A stretch of DNA of 64,000 nucleotides from Caproicibacterium argilliputei (lineage in GTDB: Bacteria > Bacillota > Clostridia > Oscillospirales > Acutalibacteraceae). The translations under genes were made by a program, and so were the position numbers. Of this stretch, positions 9,659-18,256 are shown in pieces. Location of the stretch: NCBI RefSeq assembly GCF_029211325.2, contig NZ_CP135996.1:1178001-1242000 (forward strand). The letters run 5' to 3'. Each line of letters begins with the position of its first letter. The first letter of the stretch is position 1. The notes beneath the pieces were generated by a model, which searched no databases, had not been told where the DNA came from, and was given only the letters and a program-made list of their open reading frames with translations.

Positions 9659-10888
9659 GTGGCTGTTTGCTATAACAACCTTTGGAAACTTCTTATAGAT
9701 AAAAATATGAATAAAACAGAGCTCAAAGAAGCAGCAGGCATTAGTTTCAATGTAATGGCTCGTATGGGTAAAAATGAGACGATTTCATTTGAAAGTATTG
9801 AAAAAATTTGTGCTGCATTACAATGCAACATTGGAGATATTATTGAGATTGTTCAAGATAATCACGAAGAGGCTTCCCCTAAAACCTTCACAACGATAGA
9901 GTTGTTTGCTGGTGCGGGCGGATTGGCACTTGGCATTGAAAAAGCTGGATTTGAGACATTGGGACTCATTGAATTTGATAAAGACGCCTCTGACACATTG
10001 AAATGTAATCGTCCAAATTGGCGTGTTATTAACGATGATATAGCAAATATCTCTTGTCTTGATTTAAAAGAGTATTTCGGACTTGCTGAGGGCGAGCTTG
10101 ATCTACTGTCTGGCGGCGCTCCGTGCCAAAGCTTTTCTTATGCTGGAAAGCGATTGGGATTAGAGGATGCTCGTGGAACTCTCTTTTATCATTACGCAAA
10201 ATTCTTAGAGCAATTGCAGCCCAAGATGTTCCTGTTTGAGAATGTGAGAGGGTTGCTTACCCATGACAGAGGGCGCACCTATAAAACGATTACAGACATT
10301 TTTGAAAGTACTGGATACACCATTCAAAAAAAGGTATTGAATGCTTGGGATTATGGGGTTGCTCAAAAACGAGAACGACTTATTACGATAGGTATCCGCA
10401 ATGATTTGAAAGATAAAGTGGTTTTTGAATTTCCTGCTCCCCATAAGTATAAACCTGTTCTGCGAGATGTTTTGCTTGACTGTCCGAAAAGTGAGGGCGC
10501 TTCCTACTCGGAATATAAACGAAAAATATTTGAGCTGGTTCCCCCCGGTGGATACTGGCGTGATATTCCCGAAGATATTGCAAAAGAATATATGAAAAGT
10601 TGCTGGAATATGGAAGGCGGAAGGACTGGAATTTTAAGGAGGTTGAGCTTAGATGAACCTTCACTTACTGTTCTAACCTCTCCAAGCCAAAAGCAAACTG
10701 ATCGTTGCCACCCATTGGAGGCTCGTCCGTTTACAATTAGAGAAAATGCACGATGCCAGAGTTTTCCTGATGATTGGCAATTCTGCGGGAGTGTAGGACA
10801 GCAATATAAACAAGTTGGTAATGCTGTCCCGGTTAATTTGGCATATGAAATTGCAGTAAAAATAAGAGAAGCATTGGAGAGTTTATGA
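9659..10888 (+). CDS. C5-cytosine DNA methyltransferase with N-terminal XRE domain
   Basis: 409 residues, GTG start at 9659 after GGAGG. Residues 1-70 form an XRE-like HTH (ELKEAAGISFNVMARMGKNE…ALQCNIGDI). Residues 80-409 are a m5C methyltransferase with motif I ELFAGAGGLALG, motif IV GGAPCQSFS holding the catalytic Cys, motif VI ENVRG, motif VIII QKRERL and motif X GNAVPVNLA. It protects host DNA against the endonuclease encoded immediately downstream (overlap ATGA). If the partner is of the Eco47II type, the site would be GGNCC or a relative. The HTH fusion probably controls expression timing. AT-rich relative to the host genes. Confidence 0.93.
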   Translation: MAVCYNNLWKLLIDKNMNKTELKEAAGISFNVMARMGKNETISFESIEKICAALQCNIGDIIEIVQDNHEEASPKTFTTIELFAGAGGLALGIEKAGFETLGLIEFDKDASDTLKCNRPNWRVINDDIANISCLDLKEYFGLAEGELDLLSGGAPCQSFSYAGKRLGLEDARGTLFYHYAKFLEQLQPKMFLFENVRGLLTHDRGRTYKTITDIFESTGYTIQKKVLNAWDYGVAQKRERLITIGIRNDLKDKVVFEFPAPHKYKPVLRDVLLDCPKSEGASYSEYKRKIFELVPPGGYWRDIPEDIAKEYMKSCWNMEGGRTGILRRLSLDEPSLTVLTSPSQKQTDRCHPLEARPFTIRENARCQSFPDDWQFCGSVGQQYKQVGNAVPVNLAYEIAVKIREALESL

Positions 10889-11703
10889 TGTGGAATTTAA
10901 CTTTTATAAGTGAAGAAGATTTTACTAGTCATGTAAAAGCTACTATCGAAAAATACGGAGAAAAGCTGGAATCATTTGATTTAAAGCGCTTCAATAAAAA
11001 TATCATTGATCCGATTAAGCTAATTTTTGACAAGACTGTATATCAATCTTCTTGGGAAGAAATTGTGAGCAATGAAATTTTTCGCCAAAGGGACAAGTCT
11101 AATAACAATGATATTGGATATTTTCACCAGCGAATTTTTCAGTATATTAAGAACTGTCATGTTCCGCCTAATGGGGAAGAAGGCGGTTGGGATGTAATTT
11201 ATGAAAATCCTGATGGCATTTCTATTCCCGATGCAGGAATTGTACATACTGTTTATGTGGAAATGAAAAACAAGCATAATACAATGAACTCTGCTTCGGC
11301 GGGTAAAACCTTTATAAAAATGCAAAATCAGTTGTTAAATGATGACGATTGTGCTTGCTTTTTAGTAGAAGCGATTGCACAGCGTTCTCAAAATATCAAA
11401 TGGGAAACAACTGTTGATAAGAAAAAGGTTGGCCATAAGCTTATTCGAAGAGTAAGTCTTGACAAATTTTATGCTTTAGTAACAGGGCAAGAAGATGCCT
11501 TTTATCAAATGTGTATGATACTGCCGTCTGTTATCGAAAAGGTAGTCAAAGAGCTGGAAGGCACAATCGTCCCGCATGATACTGTTATTGATGAGCTGAG
11601 AGCCATGGCGAGTGAGCAGAATATCGAATCGGAAGATTTGGCAATCGCAATGGCCGTGTATATGCTCGGTTTTGGAAGTTATAAGGGATTTACTAAAAAA
11701 TAA
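10885..11703 (+). CDS. Type II restriction endonuclease, Eco47II family
   Basis: 272 residues, starting at ATG 10885 overlapping the methyltransferase stop; a second ATG follows directly. The sequence resembles the Eco47II/Sau96I-like group. A central PD-(D/E)XK-like segment is visible: DAGIVHTVYVEMKNKHN, with Asp, then Glu-x-Lys as candidate catalytic residues near 120-132. Only the restriction partner of the adjacent methyltransferase makes sense in this position. Family assignment is from memory of the sequence pattern, and the recognition site is not proven. Confidence 0.82.
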   Translation: MMWNLTFISEEDFTSHVKATIEKYGEKLESFDLKRFNKNIIDPIKLIFDKTVYQSSWEEIVSNEIFRQRDKSNNNDIGYFHQRIFQYIKNCHVPPNGEEGGWDVIYENPDGISIPDAGIVHTVYVEMKNKHNTMNSASAGKTFIKMQNQLLNDDDCACFLVEAIAQRSQNIKWETTVDKKKVGHKLIRRVSLDKFYALVTGQEDAFYQMCMILPSVIEKVVKELEGTIVPHDTVIDELRAMASEQNIESEDLAIAMAVYMLGFGSYKGFTKK

Positions 11704-11727
11704 TATGTGATTGTGGGGATAACAAAT

Positions 11728-12588
11728 TTGCTGTTTAATGTTTATTATTTAAACTTCTCGAAGGTATATGAAATAAAAATGATGTTAAGTAATGTCATTA
11801 AGACAGATGAAAGCGTTGAAACGGATCAAGGTGATACTCTTAATGCAGATTTGCAGGCGAAAATGGGTACAAAGTTTCTGAAATTATTTAATGCGGAGGT
11901 TGGCGCAGATGTTAAATCTGGATCAACCGATTCTCAAAAGGTTCTTGAAAACTTCAAAGTAACTATGACTAAATCACTTATATTGAGTGAAGTAATGGAT
12001 AAATGCAAAACCGTTACGGACTTTAGCGGTCTTGCTGAAGGGCAACTTGTCAGAATTGATAATGTTTCTCTTTCTTTGGAAAATGAAATGGAATTAAGAA
12101 CAGTCAAAATATTTTCAAATGGTTCTTTCAAGGGTATGCGCTTACCAGAAGCTGGTGGACTTGATGTTAATAATCTATTTAATTCGATGTTTAAGGATTA
12201 TTCCTATAAGCTGAAAGGCGAAATCAAGGACAGTAATGAAAAAGTATTGATAAAAATCCCACTTACCTTTGAAAATGAATTTGAAAATCTTTATAATGTG
12301 GACGATTTGTTTATAGGAAATGTTTCTTTAATCGGAATCTATAAGGGTAAAACAAAGATAAGTGGGTTGAAAAATTCATTTGATTTTTTTCAAGAGCTGG
12401 GGAATGCTTCAAATGCCGATTCAGACAATGAAGTCCATAATAGTCAATACACTACTCCTTCCGTAATCAAATTGAAAAGTGAAGATGACGACGAAGATTA
12501 CAATTATATTGATCTTCTTGCAATAATACAGCTAATTAAGTCAGAGGATGCTGATATTGAGAACAAGTCCCAGAAAATGGTAAAGTGA
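11728..12588 (+). CDS. DUF6414-like protein of unknown function in the R-M operon
   Basis: About 286 residues. The start is uncertain: TTG 11728 follows a GGGGAT site, and an in-frame GTG at 11707 would add seven residues. The N-terminus (FNVYYLNFSKVYEIKMMLSN) and the following Lys/Asp-rich repeat-like region resemble DUF6414 proteins, which I recall as often lying near defence or mobile genes. There is no signal peptide and no catalytic motif I can identify, and the C-terminus is very acidic (KSEDDDEDYNYID). It begins within 25 bases of the endonuclease stop and 15 bases before the AAA+ gene, so all four genes form one operon. Confidence 0.55.
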   Translation: MLFNVYYLNFSKVYEIKMMLSNVIKTDESVETDQGDTLNADLQAKMGTKFLKLFNAEVGADVKSGSTDSQKVLENFKVTMTKSLILSEVMDKCKTVTDFSGLAEGQLVRIDNVSLSLENEMELRTVKIFSNGSFKGMRLPEAGGLDVNNLFNSMFKDYSYKLKGEIKDSNEKVLIKIPLTFENEFENLYNVDDLFIGNVSLIGIYKGKTKISGLKNSFDFFQELGNASNADSDNEVHNSQYTTPSVIKLKSEDDDEDYNYIDLLAIIQLIKSEDADIENKSQKMVK

Positions 12589-12602
12589 AAGAAGGTGGCT
12601 GA

Positions 12603-13799
12603 ATGAGTACATTATTCTTCTATAAAAAAGATCAGTTTTTCAATTTCAAATCTACACAAACAGCTGCTGGATTTGAATTTCTAAGTATGTCTCAGTTGCT
12701 ATCGTCTCAAAAAATTGACGGTTTAGATGCGCATCAGCAATATTATATTGATATTTCTTCTACGGTCAGTTTTGTAAAAGCTAATGACTCGCAATTACTG
12801 AATTTTGAGCAACTGTTTAACAGCTTTGGTGAAAATATTTCTTTTATATGCGATAAAGCTTACGAAAGGGATGTAAAATATAGTTTCCGATATGTATTTA
12901 ATAATTTTTCGGATGTTGAAGCTGAAAGTGATGAGCTCAAAGATGAGGTTGAAGAATCGACTGTTAACAAAACTGCTACTGTCAAAAAAATAACCGATTT
13001 AGAGGATTCTGAATTGGATGCTTTCTTTGCAAATTTCAATGCTAGATTATATGGTCATGAACGATTTAAAAAAGAATTTAAAGAGATTGTTGAATCTTTT
13101 CGAGTGTTTAATAAATTGGGCGAACATAAAATCTTATCGTTATTCTTAATGGGTGATTCGGGTGTTGGTAAAACTGAAGTGGCTCGTTCTATACATAAAG
13201 CTTTAGGTAGTAGAGCTAAATTGGCAAAAGTAAATTTCGGAAATTACAGTAGTCACGATGCCTTAAACAGTTTGATTGGTAGTCCACTCGGATATATAGG
13301 TAGTGATGGTGGAGAGCTTGTTAAACGAATGAATGAATCAGATGTTGGCTTAATTCTAATAGATGAGTTTGAGAAAGCTGATAGTGCTGTCTTCAACTAT
13401 TTTCTTGATGTGTTGGAAAATGGGAAAATAGTAAATTCTCAAGCAGAGGAATATGATGTAAATGGATATATTATAGTGTTTACTTCCAATATCAGCAAAG
13501 AAAATTTCAAAAAGAAGATATCACCTGAGCTACGATCCAGATTTGATTATAAAGGGATGTTCAATCTTCTTACTGATGAAGATAAGATTAAATTTGTACA
13601 TTTTAGAGTAAATCAAATTATAGATAAGTACCGAGAATTCGTTTCCAAAGATTTACCTAAAAGAATACACGATGAAGTAGTAGCTGCTATTGATGTGACA
13701 CAGTTCAAAAATATGAGAGATTTGAACAAGAAAATCAAAGATACTTTTGTCGAGCAAATCAAGGATACATCTCGAATTTCTATGCAAAATCGTTTATAA
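12603..13799 (+). CDS. Solitary Clp-type AAA+ ATPase
   Basis: 398 residues. Residues 1-130 match no domain I know. An acidic linker follows (EAESDELKDEVEES), then a single AAA+ module of the ClpA/B second-domain type: Walker A GDSGVGKTE near 185, GYIGSDGGEL pore-loop-like segment, Walker B LILIDEFEKAD, sensor 1 VFTSN and Arg-finger PELRSRFD, ending in a small helical domain. Normal ClpB/C proteins have two AAA+ modules plus an N-domain, so this is a specialised relative. With the DUF6414-like gene it forms a pair downstream of a restriction-modification system, which suggests anti-phage defence, though the sequence does not prove it. Confidence 0.75.
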   Translation: MSTLFFYKKDQFFNFKSTQTAAGFEFLSMSQLLSSQKIDGLDAHQQYYIDISSTVSFVKANDSQLLNFEQLFNSFGENISFICDKAYERDVKYSFRYVFNNFSDVEAESDELKDEVEESTVNKTATVKKITDLEDSELDAFFANFNARLYGHERFKKEFKEIVESFRVFNKLGEHKILSLFLMGDSGVGKTEVARSIHKALGSRAKLAKVNFGNYSSHDALNSLIGSPLGYIGSDGGELVKRMNESDVGLILIDEFEKADSAVFNYFLDVLENGKIVNSQAEEYDVNGYIIVFTSNISKENFKKKISPELRSRFDYKGMFNLLTDEDKIKFVHFRVNQIIDKYREFVSKDLPKRIHDEVVAAIDVTQFKNMRDLNKKIKDTFVEQIKDTSRISMQNRL

Positions 13800-13855
13800 A
13801 ATGAAGCGTAACATATTGTTATTATCCACAGCCACAGGGCGAGTGTTATCAACAC

Positions 13856-13875
13856 CGATAACAAACTGATAACAT
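13856..13875. repeat. Putative integrase arm-type repeat, right end
   Basis: CGATAACAAACTGATAACAT repeats the pattern found at 1341-1360 in the same orientation, about 100 bp inside the right core site. See the left copy for the reasoning. Confidence 0.5.
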
Positions 13876-13974
13876 TAGCCCATATAGGCAGGATAATATG
13901 GATTCATCAAATAATCAAAAGCACCACGAATACGACAGAGAATAATATCTAAACAAAATTGATTAGGCTTTGTC

Positions 13975-13986
13975 GAGTGGGAATAA
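13975..13986 (+). other. attR-like core site
   Basis: GAGTGGGAATAA would encode the end of guaA (Glu-Trp-Glu-stop) if joined to its upstream part, yet it lies outside any gene here. It therefore looks like the displaced original gene end, or the element-borne copy, and marks the right boundary of the island. Confidence 0.75.
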
Positions 13987-14006
13987 GTCAAAAGGAGCAG
14001 CAGCCG

Positions 14007-14141
14007 ATGCAAAAAAACACTTCTTCGCAGACAAAGGATTTGGATTCTCAAAAGTTAGATGGTACTTTTGAAGAGCAAGGGGAGGCCCTTAGAAAGTGGA
14101 TTGAGGAACATTCAAAAGAATTAGAAAAGAAACAAAAATAA
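14007..14141 (+). CDS. Small acidic/basic hypothetical protein next to attR
   Basis: 44 residues from ATG 14007 with AAGGAG ten bases upstream. The sequence is highly charged and probably helical (EEQGEALRKWIEEHSKELEKKQK). It is followed immediately by a strong terminator, which supports a real transcription unit. Before the island arrived it would have lain about 20 bases after the guaA stop, possibly in the guaA transcript. Function unknown. Confidence 0.55.
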   Translation: MQKNTSSQTKDLDSQKLDGTFEEQGEALRKWIEEHSKELEKKQK

Positions 14142-14148
14142 TTATTTT

Positions 14149-14177
14149 AAAGGCACCCTTAATCGGGTGCCTTTTTT
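14149..14177 (+). terminator. Intrinsic terminator
   Basis: Ten-bp arms AAAGGCACCC / GGGTGCCTTT with a six-base loop and a T run. It ends the transcript of the 44-residue gene and, before the island inserted, probably guaA too. Confidence 0.9.
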
Positions 14178-14980
14178 ATACCTTGGAAGGACGAGAACGC
14201 CATGACATCCAAGACCTTTCATGAAGTTTTTGCAGACAAACTGGCTGCAATGAGGCGCTTGCTGACGCTGACTACTGTACATCAAAATTTCAGCAAAAAA
14301 AGGAAAATGGGAGTTAAAATGCTGATGTGTCTCATGCGCGGCGGTTAGGAAGTTCAGCAACAAGAGCGTCTTCCGGCGTACTTGGTCAAGGCCAAAGCGT
14401 TGGTATTCCGATTAAGGAGTGGATACGCAGTAGAGAAAGTTTCATCTACTTTTACATCAGAAAAAATAGAATATAAAAAATATGGATAATGTGGTTGCAG
14501 TTCATTGGAACTCTGTACCGCCTTTTAAATCCTTTTTACGGAAACGAAGCAGCCTGGTGCTTCGTTTCATCAAATGCTGACCGAGCTGTGTTTTTTTATT
14601 TCAATATCTTGTCGCAACCGGCTGCACGCCAGAGGGTCATACGTTTACGGGGAATCAATTCCAAAATGAAGTACGAAATACGGGACGAAAACAATGACGT
14701 GATCGGTTCCTTTTTCGGCGATGAGCTTATGAACGTGGGCATCACTATGCCAATGTTTTTTGGGGATTTTGGGTCTTGCTTTCTTTTAATAAGAAGCGTA
14801 TAAAGATGTAAAGGCCGCATTGCCTCTGCAAAAACGATGCGGATGAACAGAGAGGGAACGCTGTTAAAGATATTTTATGTATTTCTAAGGGAGGCTACTC
14901 GAAATCATCTCATGTGAAGTGGTACAATACAAGTGGAAGATCAATGTCATATAACACCAATCAGGTTTGGAGGAATAATT
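14178..14980. other. Gene-poor stretch before the GH13 gene
   Basis: No convincing gene is seen in about 800 bases. A perfect 11-bp hairpin GAAACGAAGCA/TGCTTCGTTTC lies at 14541-14568 without a T run. A reading frame at 14667-14803 (MKYEIRDENNDVIGSFFGDE…) has a protein-like start but no ribosome binding site and ends abruptly, so it may be the remnant of a lost gene. Confidence 0.4.
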
Positions 14981-16513
14981 ATGCCAAGTTGGTTAAAAGA
15001 TGCAGTGTTCTACGAAATTTATCCGCAGAGTTTCTATGACACAAACGGTGACGGAATCGGAGATTTTCAGGGCATCATACAAAAATTGGATTACATCAAA
15101 TTGCTCGGTTGCAATGCTCTGTGGATTAATCCGTGTTTTGATTCCCCATTTAAAGACGCTGGTTATGATGTGAGGAATTACAAACTGGTCGCGCCGCGTT
15201 ATGGGACAAACGAAGACCTGTTCCTGCTATTTCGCGAGGCACATCATCGCGGAATCCACGTTTTACTGGATCTTGTACCCGGGCATACGTCGGAAGAACA
15301 CGAATGGTTTCAAAAAAGCAGCCAAGCGGAAAAAAATGTTTACTCGAATCGCTATATCTGGACGGATTTTTGTTTTGCAGCAGCAGATGGTTTTCCGTAT
15401 ATTGCCGGTGAAAGTGAGCGGAGCGGTGCCTATGTGCTGAATTTCTTTAAATGCCAACCGGCACTGAACTATGGCTTCCTTCATCCAAAAGAAAGTTGGC
15501 AGTTGCCAACAGACCATCCTGATTGTGTTGCCACACGTGAAGCAATGAAAGATGTTATGCGTTTTTGGCTTTCTCATGGCTGCGACGGCTTTCGCGTAGA
15601 TATGGCTGCCTCACTTGTAAAAAATGATGACGAGAAGCATTCCGGTACCAGTGAGATATGGAGAAACATTCGAAAGATGCTGGATACAGATTATCCTAAT
15701 GCCGCAATGGTTTCAGAGTGGGATGATCCGCCCCTGGCATTGAGTGCCGGTTTCCATATGGATTTTTATTTGAATTCCCGCAATGGATACACAACACTTA
15801 TGCGGGATTACGATATGGAAGCAGAGGATAAAAGCTATTTCAAAGCAGAAGGAGGCGGTATTTCCCGTTTCCTTGCCGACTACCTGCCTAAATATATGAG
15901 GACAAAGGATACTGGGTACATTAGTTTTATTACTGGCAATCACGATACAATCCGTGCACGGTATAATCTGTCCACATCAGAATTGAAACTTGCGTATGCG
16001 TTTATTCTCACTATGCCGGGTGTGCCCTTTATTTATTATGGCGATGAGATTGGCATGAAATATTTGGATTTGCCAACCAAAGAAGGTGGATATTTCCGTA
16101 CGGGTTCCAGAACGCCGATGCAGTGGAACCATGATAAAAATCTCGGCTTTTCAACGGCCAATTCCAGCCAATTATATTTACCAGTAGATGACGCTGAAGA
16201 TGCTCCTACCGTTGCGGATGAGCAGAAAAATCCGGATTCACTTTGGAATACTGTCCGAAAAATTCTGATGTTGCGTCATCGTAATCGCGATCTTCAAGCA
16301 GACGGAGACTTCGAGGTTTACGAAATGAAAGATCGGCTCTTTGCATATCGAAGAGGGAATTTTCTGCTGGCAGTAAACCCCAGTGGTGCAGAAAGAAGTA
16401 TGTGGGTGCCGTTTACCGTAAAATCGGAATTCCAGCTAGGTACCGGTTCTATTGAAAAGGATAATATTGTAATTGGCCCACAGTCATTTTGCGTATTTAA
16501 AATATCAAACTGA
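14981..16513 (+). CDS. GH13 family alpha-glucosidase / alpha-amylase-like glycosidase
   Basis: 510 residues. Start ATG 14981 is chosen because TTTGGAGGA precedes it and the protein then opens with PSWLKDAVFYEIYPQSF, typical of family GH13. The catalytic triad of the (beta/alpha)8 barrel is visible: nucleophile Asp in GFRVDMA (near 206), acid/base Glu in VSEWDD (near 246) and transition-state Asp in GNHDT (near 321). Conserved region I is DLVPGHTSEEH, with His replaced at the usual NHTS position by GHTS. There is no signal peptide, so it acts on imported alpha-glucosides in the cytosol. It stands alone, with no transporter or regulator beside it. Substrate not determinable. Confidence 0.9.
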   Translation: MPSWLKDAVFYEIYPQSFYDTNGDGIGDFQGIIQKLDYIKLLGCNALWINPCFDSPFKDAGYDVRNYKLVAPRYGTNEDLFLLFREAHHRGIHVLLDLVPGHTSEEHEWFQKSSQAEKNVYSNRYIWTDFCFAAADGFPYIAGESERSGAYVLNFFKCQPALNYGFLHPKESWQLPTDHPDCVATREAMKDVMRFWLSHGCDGFRVDMAASLVKNDDEKHSGTSEIWRNIRKMLDTDYPNAAMVSEWDDPPLALSAGFHMDFYLNSRNGYTTLMRDYDMEAEDKSYFKAEGGGISRFLADYLPKYMRTKDTGYISFITGNHDTIRARYNLSTSELKLAYAFILTMPGVPFIYYGDEIGMKYLDLPTKEGGYFRTGSRTPMQWNHDKNLGFSTANSSQLYLPVDDAEDAPTVADEQKNPDSLWNTVRKILMLRHRNRDLQADGDFEVYEMKDRLFAYRRGNFLLAVNPSGAERSMWVPFTVKSEFQLGTGSIEKDNIVIGPQSFCVFKISN

Positions 16514-16738
16514 ATCAAGGGTCGCTATAAAGCGGTTCGGAACAGTAAAAGCCGGAGCAGCCATTCTTTCTCCGGCTTTTGTGATGCCCAGAACTGCGTG
16601 GACGATTTCCGTGCATTGTTTCGCTTGAGCGAAAGTGTGAAAGAGGCGATGCGGTCAAACGGTGCGGAGACCCGGTGCAGGCTGATTTTAGCATTCCAAT
16701 ATGCCCCCTGCATACCGCACTTTTTGTGTAAGAAATTG

Positions 16739-16779
16739 TTGACAAGAGAGAAAGCAGCGTTTATACTTGTATGTACAAG
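16739..16779 (+). promoter_or_regulatory. marR promoter with palindromic operator
   Basis: TTGACA (16739-16744), a 17-bp spacer and TATACT (16762-16767). The dyad CTTGTATGTACAAG (16766-16779), with perfect 6-bp arms, overlaps the -10 and start point. This is a typical place for an autorepressing MarR protein to bind. Confidence 0.8.
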
Positions 16780-16795
16780 CAAAGGAGTGGAAGAT

Positions 16796-17248
16796 GTGAA
16801 CGAGCCACAGCGAGAGGGAGCGCAGTGCCAACTGGACGGATGTTTGTTCTTTTCAACGGCGAAGCTGGCGCGGGAACTTGGTCGTTTGGCGGATGAAGCT
16901 TTTCAAAAAACCGGCTTGTCGCCTAGCCATGCCATTCTGCTGTACTTGATTAACCTGCATGGCAGGGTTCAGCAAAAGGATGCCGGTGCGCTTCTGCATC
17001 TGACATCATCAACGGTAACGCGCCTGATTGAAAAGCTGGTTCGCAAGGGTTTTGTCAAGCGACAGCAGGTGGGAAAAAACGTCTGCTTGCTTGCGACTGT
17101 GCAGGGTAGGGCACAACAGCAGGAAATTGTTACTGCATGGAATAAGCTGCACAATCGCTACCAAAATATCTTAACAGAACAGGAAACGTTGCAGTTTCTG
17201 AACATCAGCAGGAAGCTTTTAGAGCACTTGACCAATGAAGAAAAATAA
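16796..17248 (+). CDS. MarR-family transcriptional regulator
   Basis: 150 residues from GTG 16796, preceded by AAAGGAGTGG; the ATG two bases earlier is followed at once by a stop. Winged helix-turn-helix of the MarR type: LSPSHAILLYLINLHGRVQQKDAGALLHLTSSTVTRLIEKLVRKGFVKR, with the wing following. Its own promoter carries a perfect palindrome, so autorepression is likely. The next two genes (nitroreductase, DUF1304 protein) follow on the same strand with short gaps and are its probable targets. The ligand is unknown; electrophiles or quinones are a guess from the nitroreductase. Confidence 0.88.
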   Translation: MNEPQREGAQCQLDGCLFFSTAKLARELGRLADEAFQKTGLSPSHAILLYLINLHGRVQQKDAGALLHLTSSTVTRLIEKLVRKGFVKRQQVGKNVCLLATVQGRAQQQEIVTAWNKLHNRYQNILTEQETLQFLNISRKLLEHLTNEEK

Positions 17249-17267
17249 AATAATGGGGGAAGTCAAT

Positions 17268-17771
17268 ATGCAGGAAATCTTTACAAGAAGAAGTATTCGG
17301 AAGTTTACGAATCAGGCAGTGGAGCCGGAAAAGATTGATAAACTGCTGCGCGCTGCCATGCAGGCACCCTCTGCCGCAAACCAGCAGGCGTGGGAGTTCA
17401 TTGTTGTGCAGGATAAACAGAAACTGGCGCAGGTTGCTGAAACCAGCCCCTATGCCAAGCCGGCGGCGGGTTCGGCGGTTACTTTCATCCTGCTGGCGGA
17501 TGAAAAGAAAATGAAGATTCCCACCGGTTGGGAGGAGGACATGGGCGCTGCAGCGGAAAATATGCTGCTGGAGGCGGTTCACCTGGGTCTTGGCGGTGTG
17601 TGGTTCGGCGTGGCAACCGCCGCGCCCGTGGCGGAAAATGTCAGCAAGCTGTTTGGACTGCCTGCCAATATTCGTCCATTTGCGCTGATTTCCGTCGGCT
17701 ATCCGGATGGGCAGAAAAACCAGTTCGTCGACCGCTATCAGCCGGAACGTGTGCACTACGAACATTGGTAA
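17268..17771 (+). CDS. Nitroreductase family protein
   Basis: 167 residues from ATG 17268 (GGGGGA upstream). An FMN-dependent oxidoreductase with the family opening FTRRSIRKFTNQAVEPEKIDKLLRAAM and the central APSAANQQAWEFIVV (FMN-binding Arg and Asn). The C-terminal AVHLGLGGVWFG and SVGYPDG motifs are also present. It reduces nitro-, quinone- or flavin-type substrates with NAD(P)H. It is the second gene of the MarR cluster, 20 bases after marR. Confidence 0.9.
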   Translation: MQEIFTRRSIRKFTNQAVEPEKIDKLLRAAMQAPSAANQQAWEFIVVQDKQKLAQVAETSPYAKPAAGSAVTFILLADEKKMKIPTGWEEDMGAAAENMLLEAVHLGLGGVWFGVATAAPVAENVSKLFGLPANIRPFALISVGYPDGQKNQFVDRYQPERVHYEHW

Positions 17772-17816
17772 GCTGCGCACTTTATAGGGCGTATGCAGGA
17801 GTGAGGGGGAGAAATC

Positions 17817-18182
17817 ATGTCGGCTATCAGCATGATCTTTGTAGGACTGATTGCACTGGAGCATCTGTTTATTGCGTATGTGGAGATTTTTGCGTGGACC
17901 AGCAAAGGCACGCAAATGTTTCCGCATCTCAGTGTGGATTTTATCAACAGCACAAAGGAAATGGCGGCGAATCAGGGCATTTACAATGTGTTTTTGGCGG
18001 GAGGCCTCATTTGGTCGCTGGCCGTTCGCTCAGCACCGTGGAACCTGTATTTGGCAGCTTTTTTCCTTGGTTGTGTCATCCTTGCGGGTATTTTCGGCGC
18101 TTTTACGTCGCATAAATCCATTTTCTTTAAGCAGGCGCTGCCAGCTATTGTGGCGGGCGCAGTGCTGCTTCTGGCACGGTAG
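17817..18182 (+). CDS. DUF1304 small integral membrane protein
   Basis: 121 residues with four hydrophobic segments (about 3-25, 50-70, 75-95, 100-120) and the family-type motif LEHLFIAYVEIFAW. The family function is unknown. It lies 45 bases after the nitroreductase gene and ends at a terminator, so it is the third gene of the MarR-controlled cluster. The RBS GAGGGGGAG precedes the ATG. Confidence 0.85.
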   Translation: MSAISMIFVGLIALEHLFIAYVEIFAWTSKGTQMFPHLSVDFINSTKEMAANQGIYNVFLAGGLIWSLAVRSAPWNLYLAAFFLGCVILAGIFGAFTSHKSIFFKQALPAIVAGAVLLLAR

Positions 18183-18198
18183 ACTAGAAAACACACAC

Positions 18199-18246
18199 AA
18201 AAAAGGCTCAGGCGGCTGCAGAACACGGCTGCCTGAGCCTTTTTCT
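18199..18246. terminator. Bidirectional terminator
   Basis: AAAAAGGCTCAGGC and GCCTGAGCCTTTTT form a 14-bp stem with A and T runs on either side. It separates the MarR cluster from the convergent DNRLRE-like gene. Confidence 0.9.
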
Positions 18247-18256
18247 GTGGCTTTAT

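Noticed and set aside
14489-14803. 104-codon plus-strand frame after the island
   Set aside because: No ribosome binding site, mixed composition, crosses a perfect hairpin, and no recognisable homology. Treated as non-coding or a remnant.
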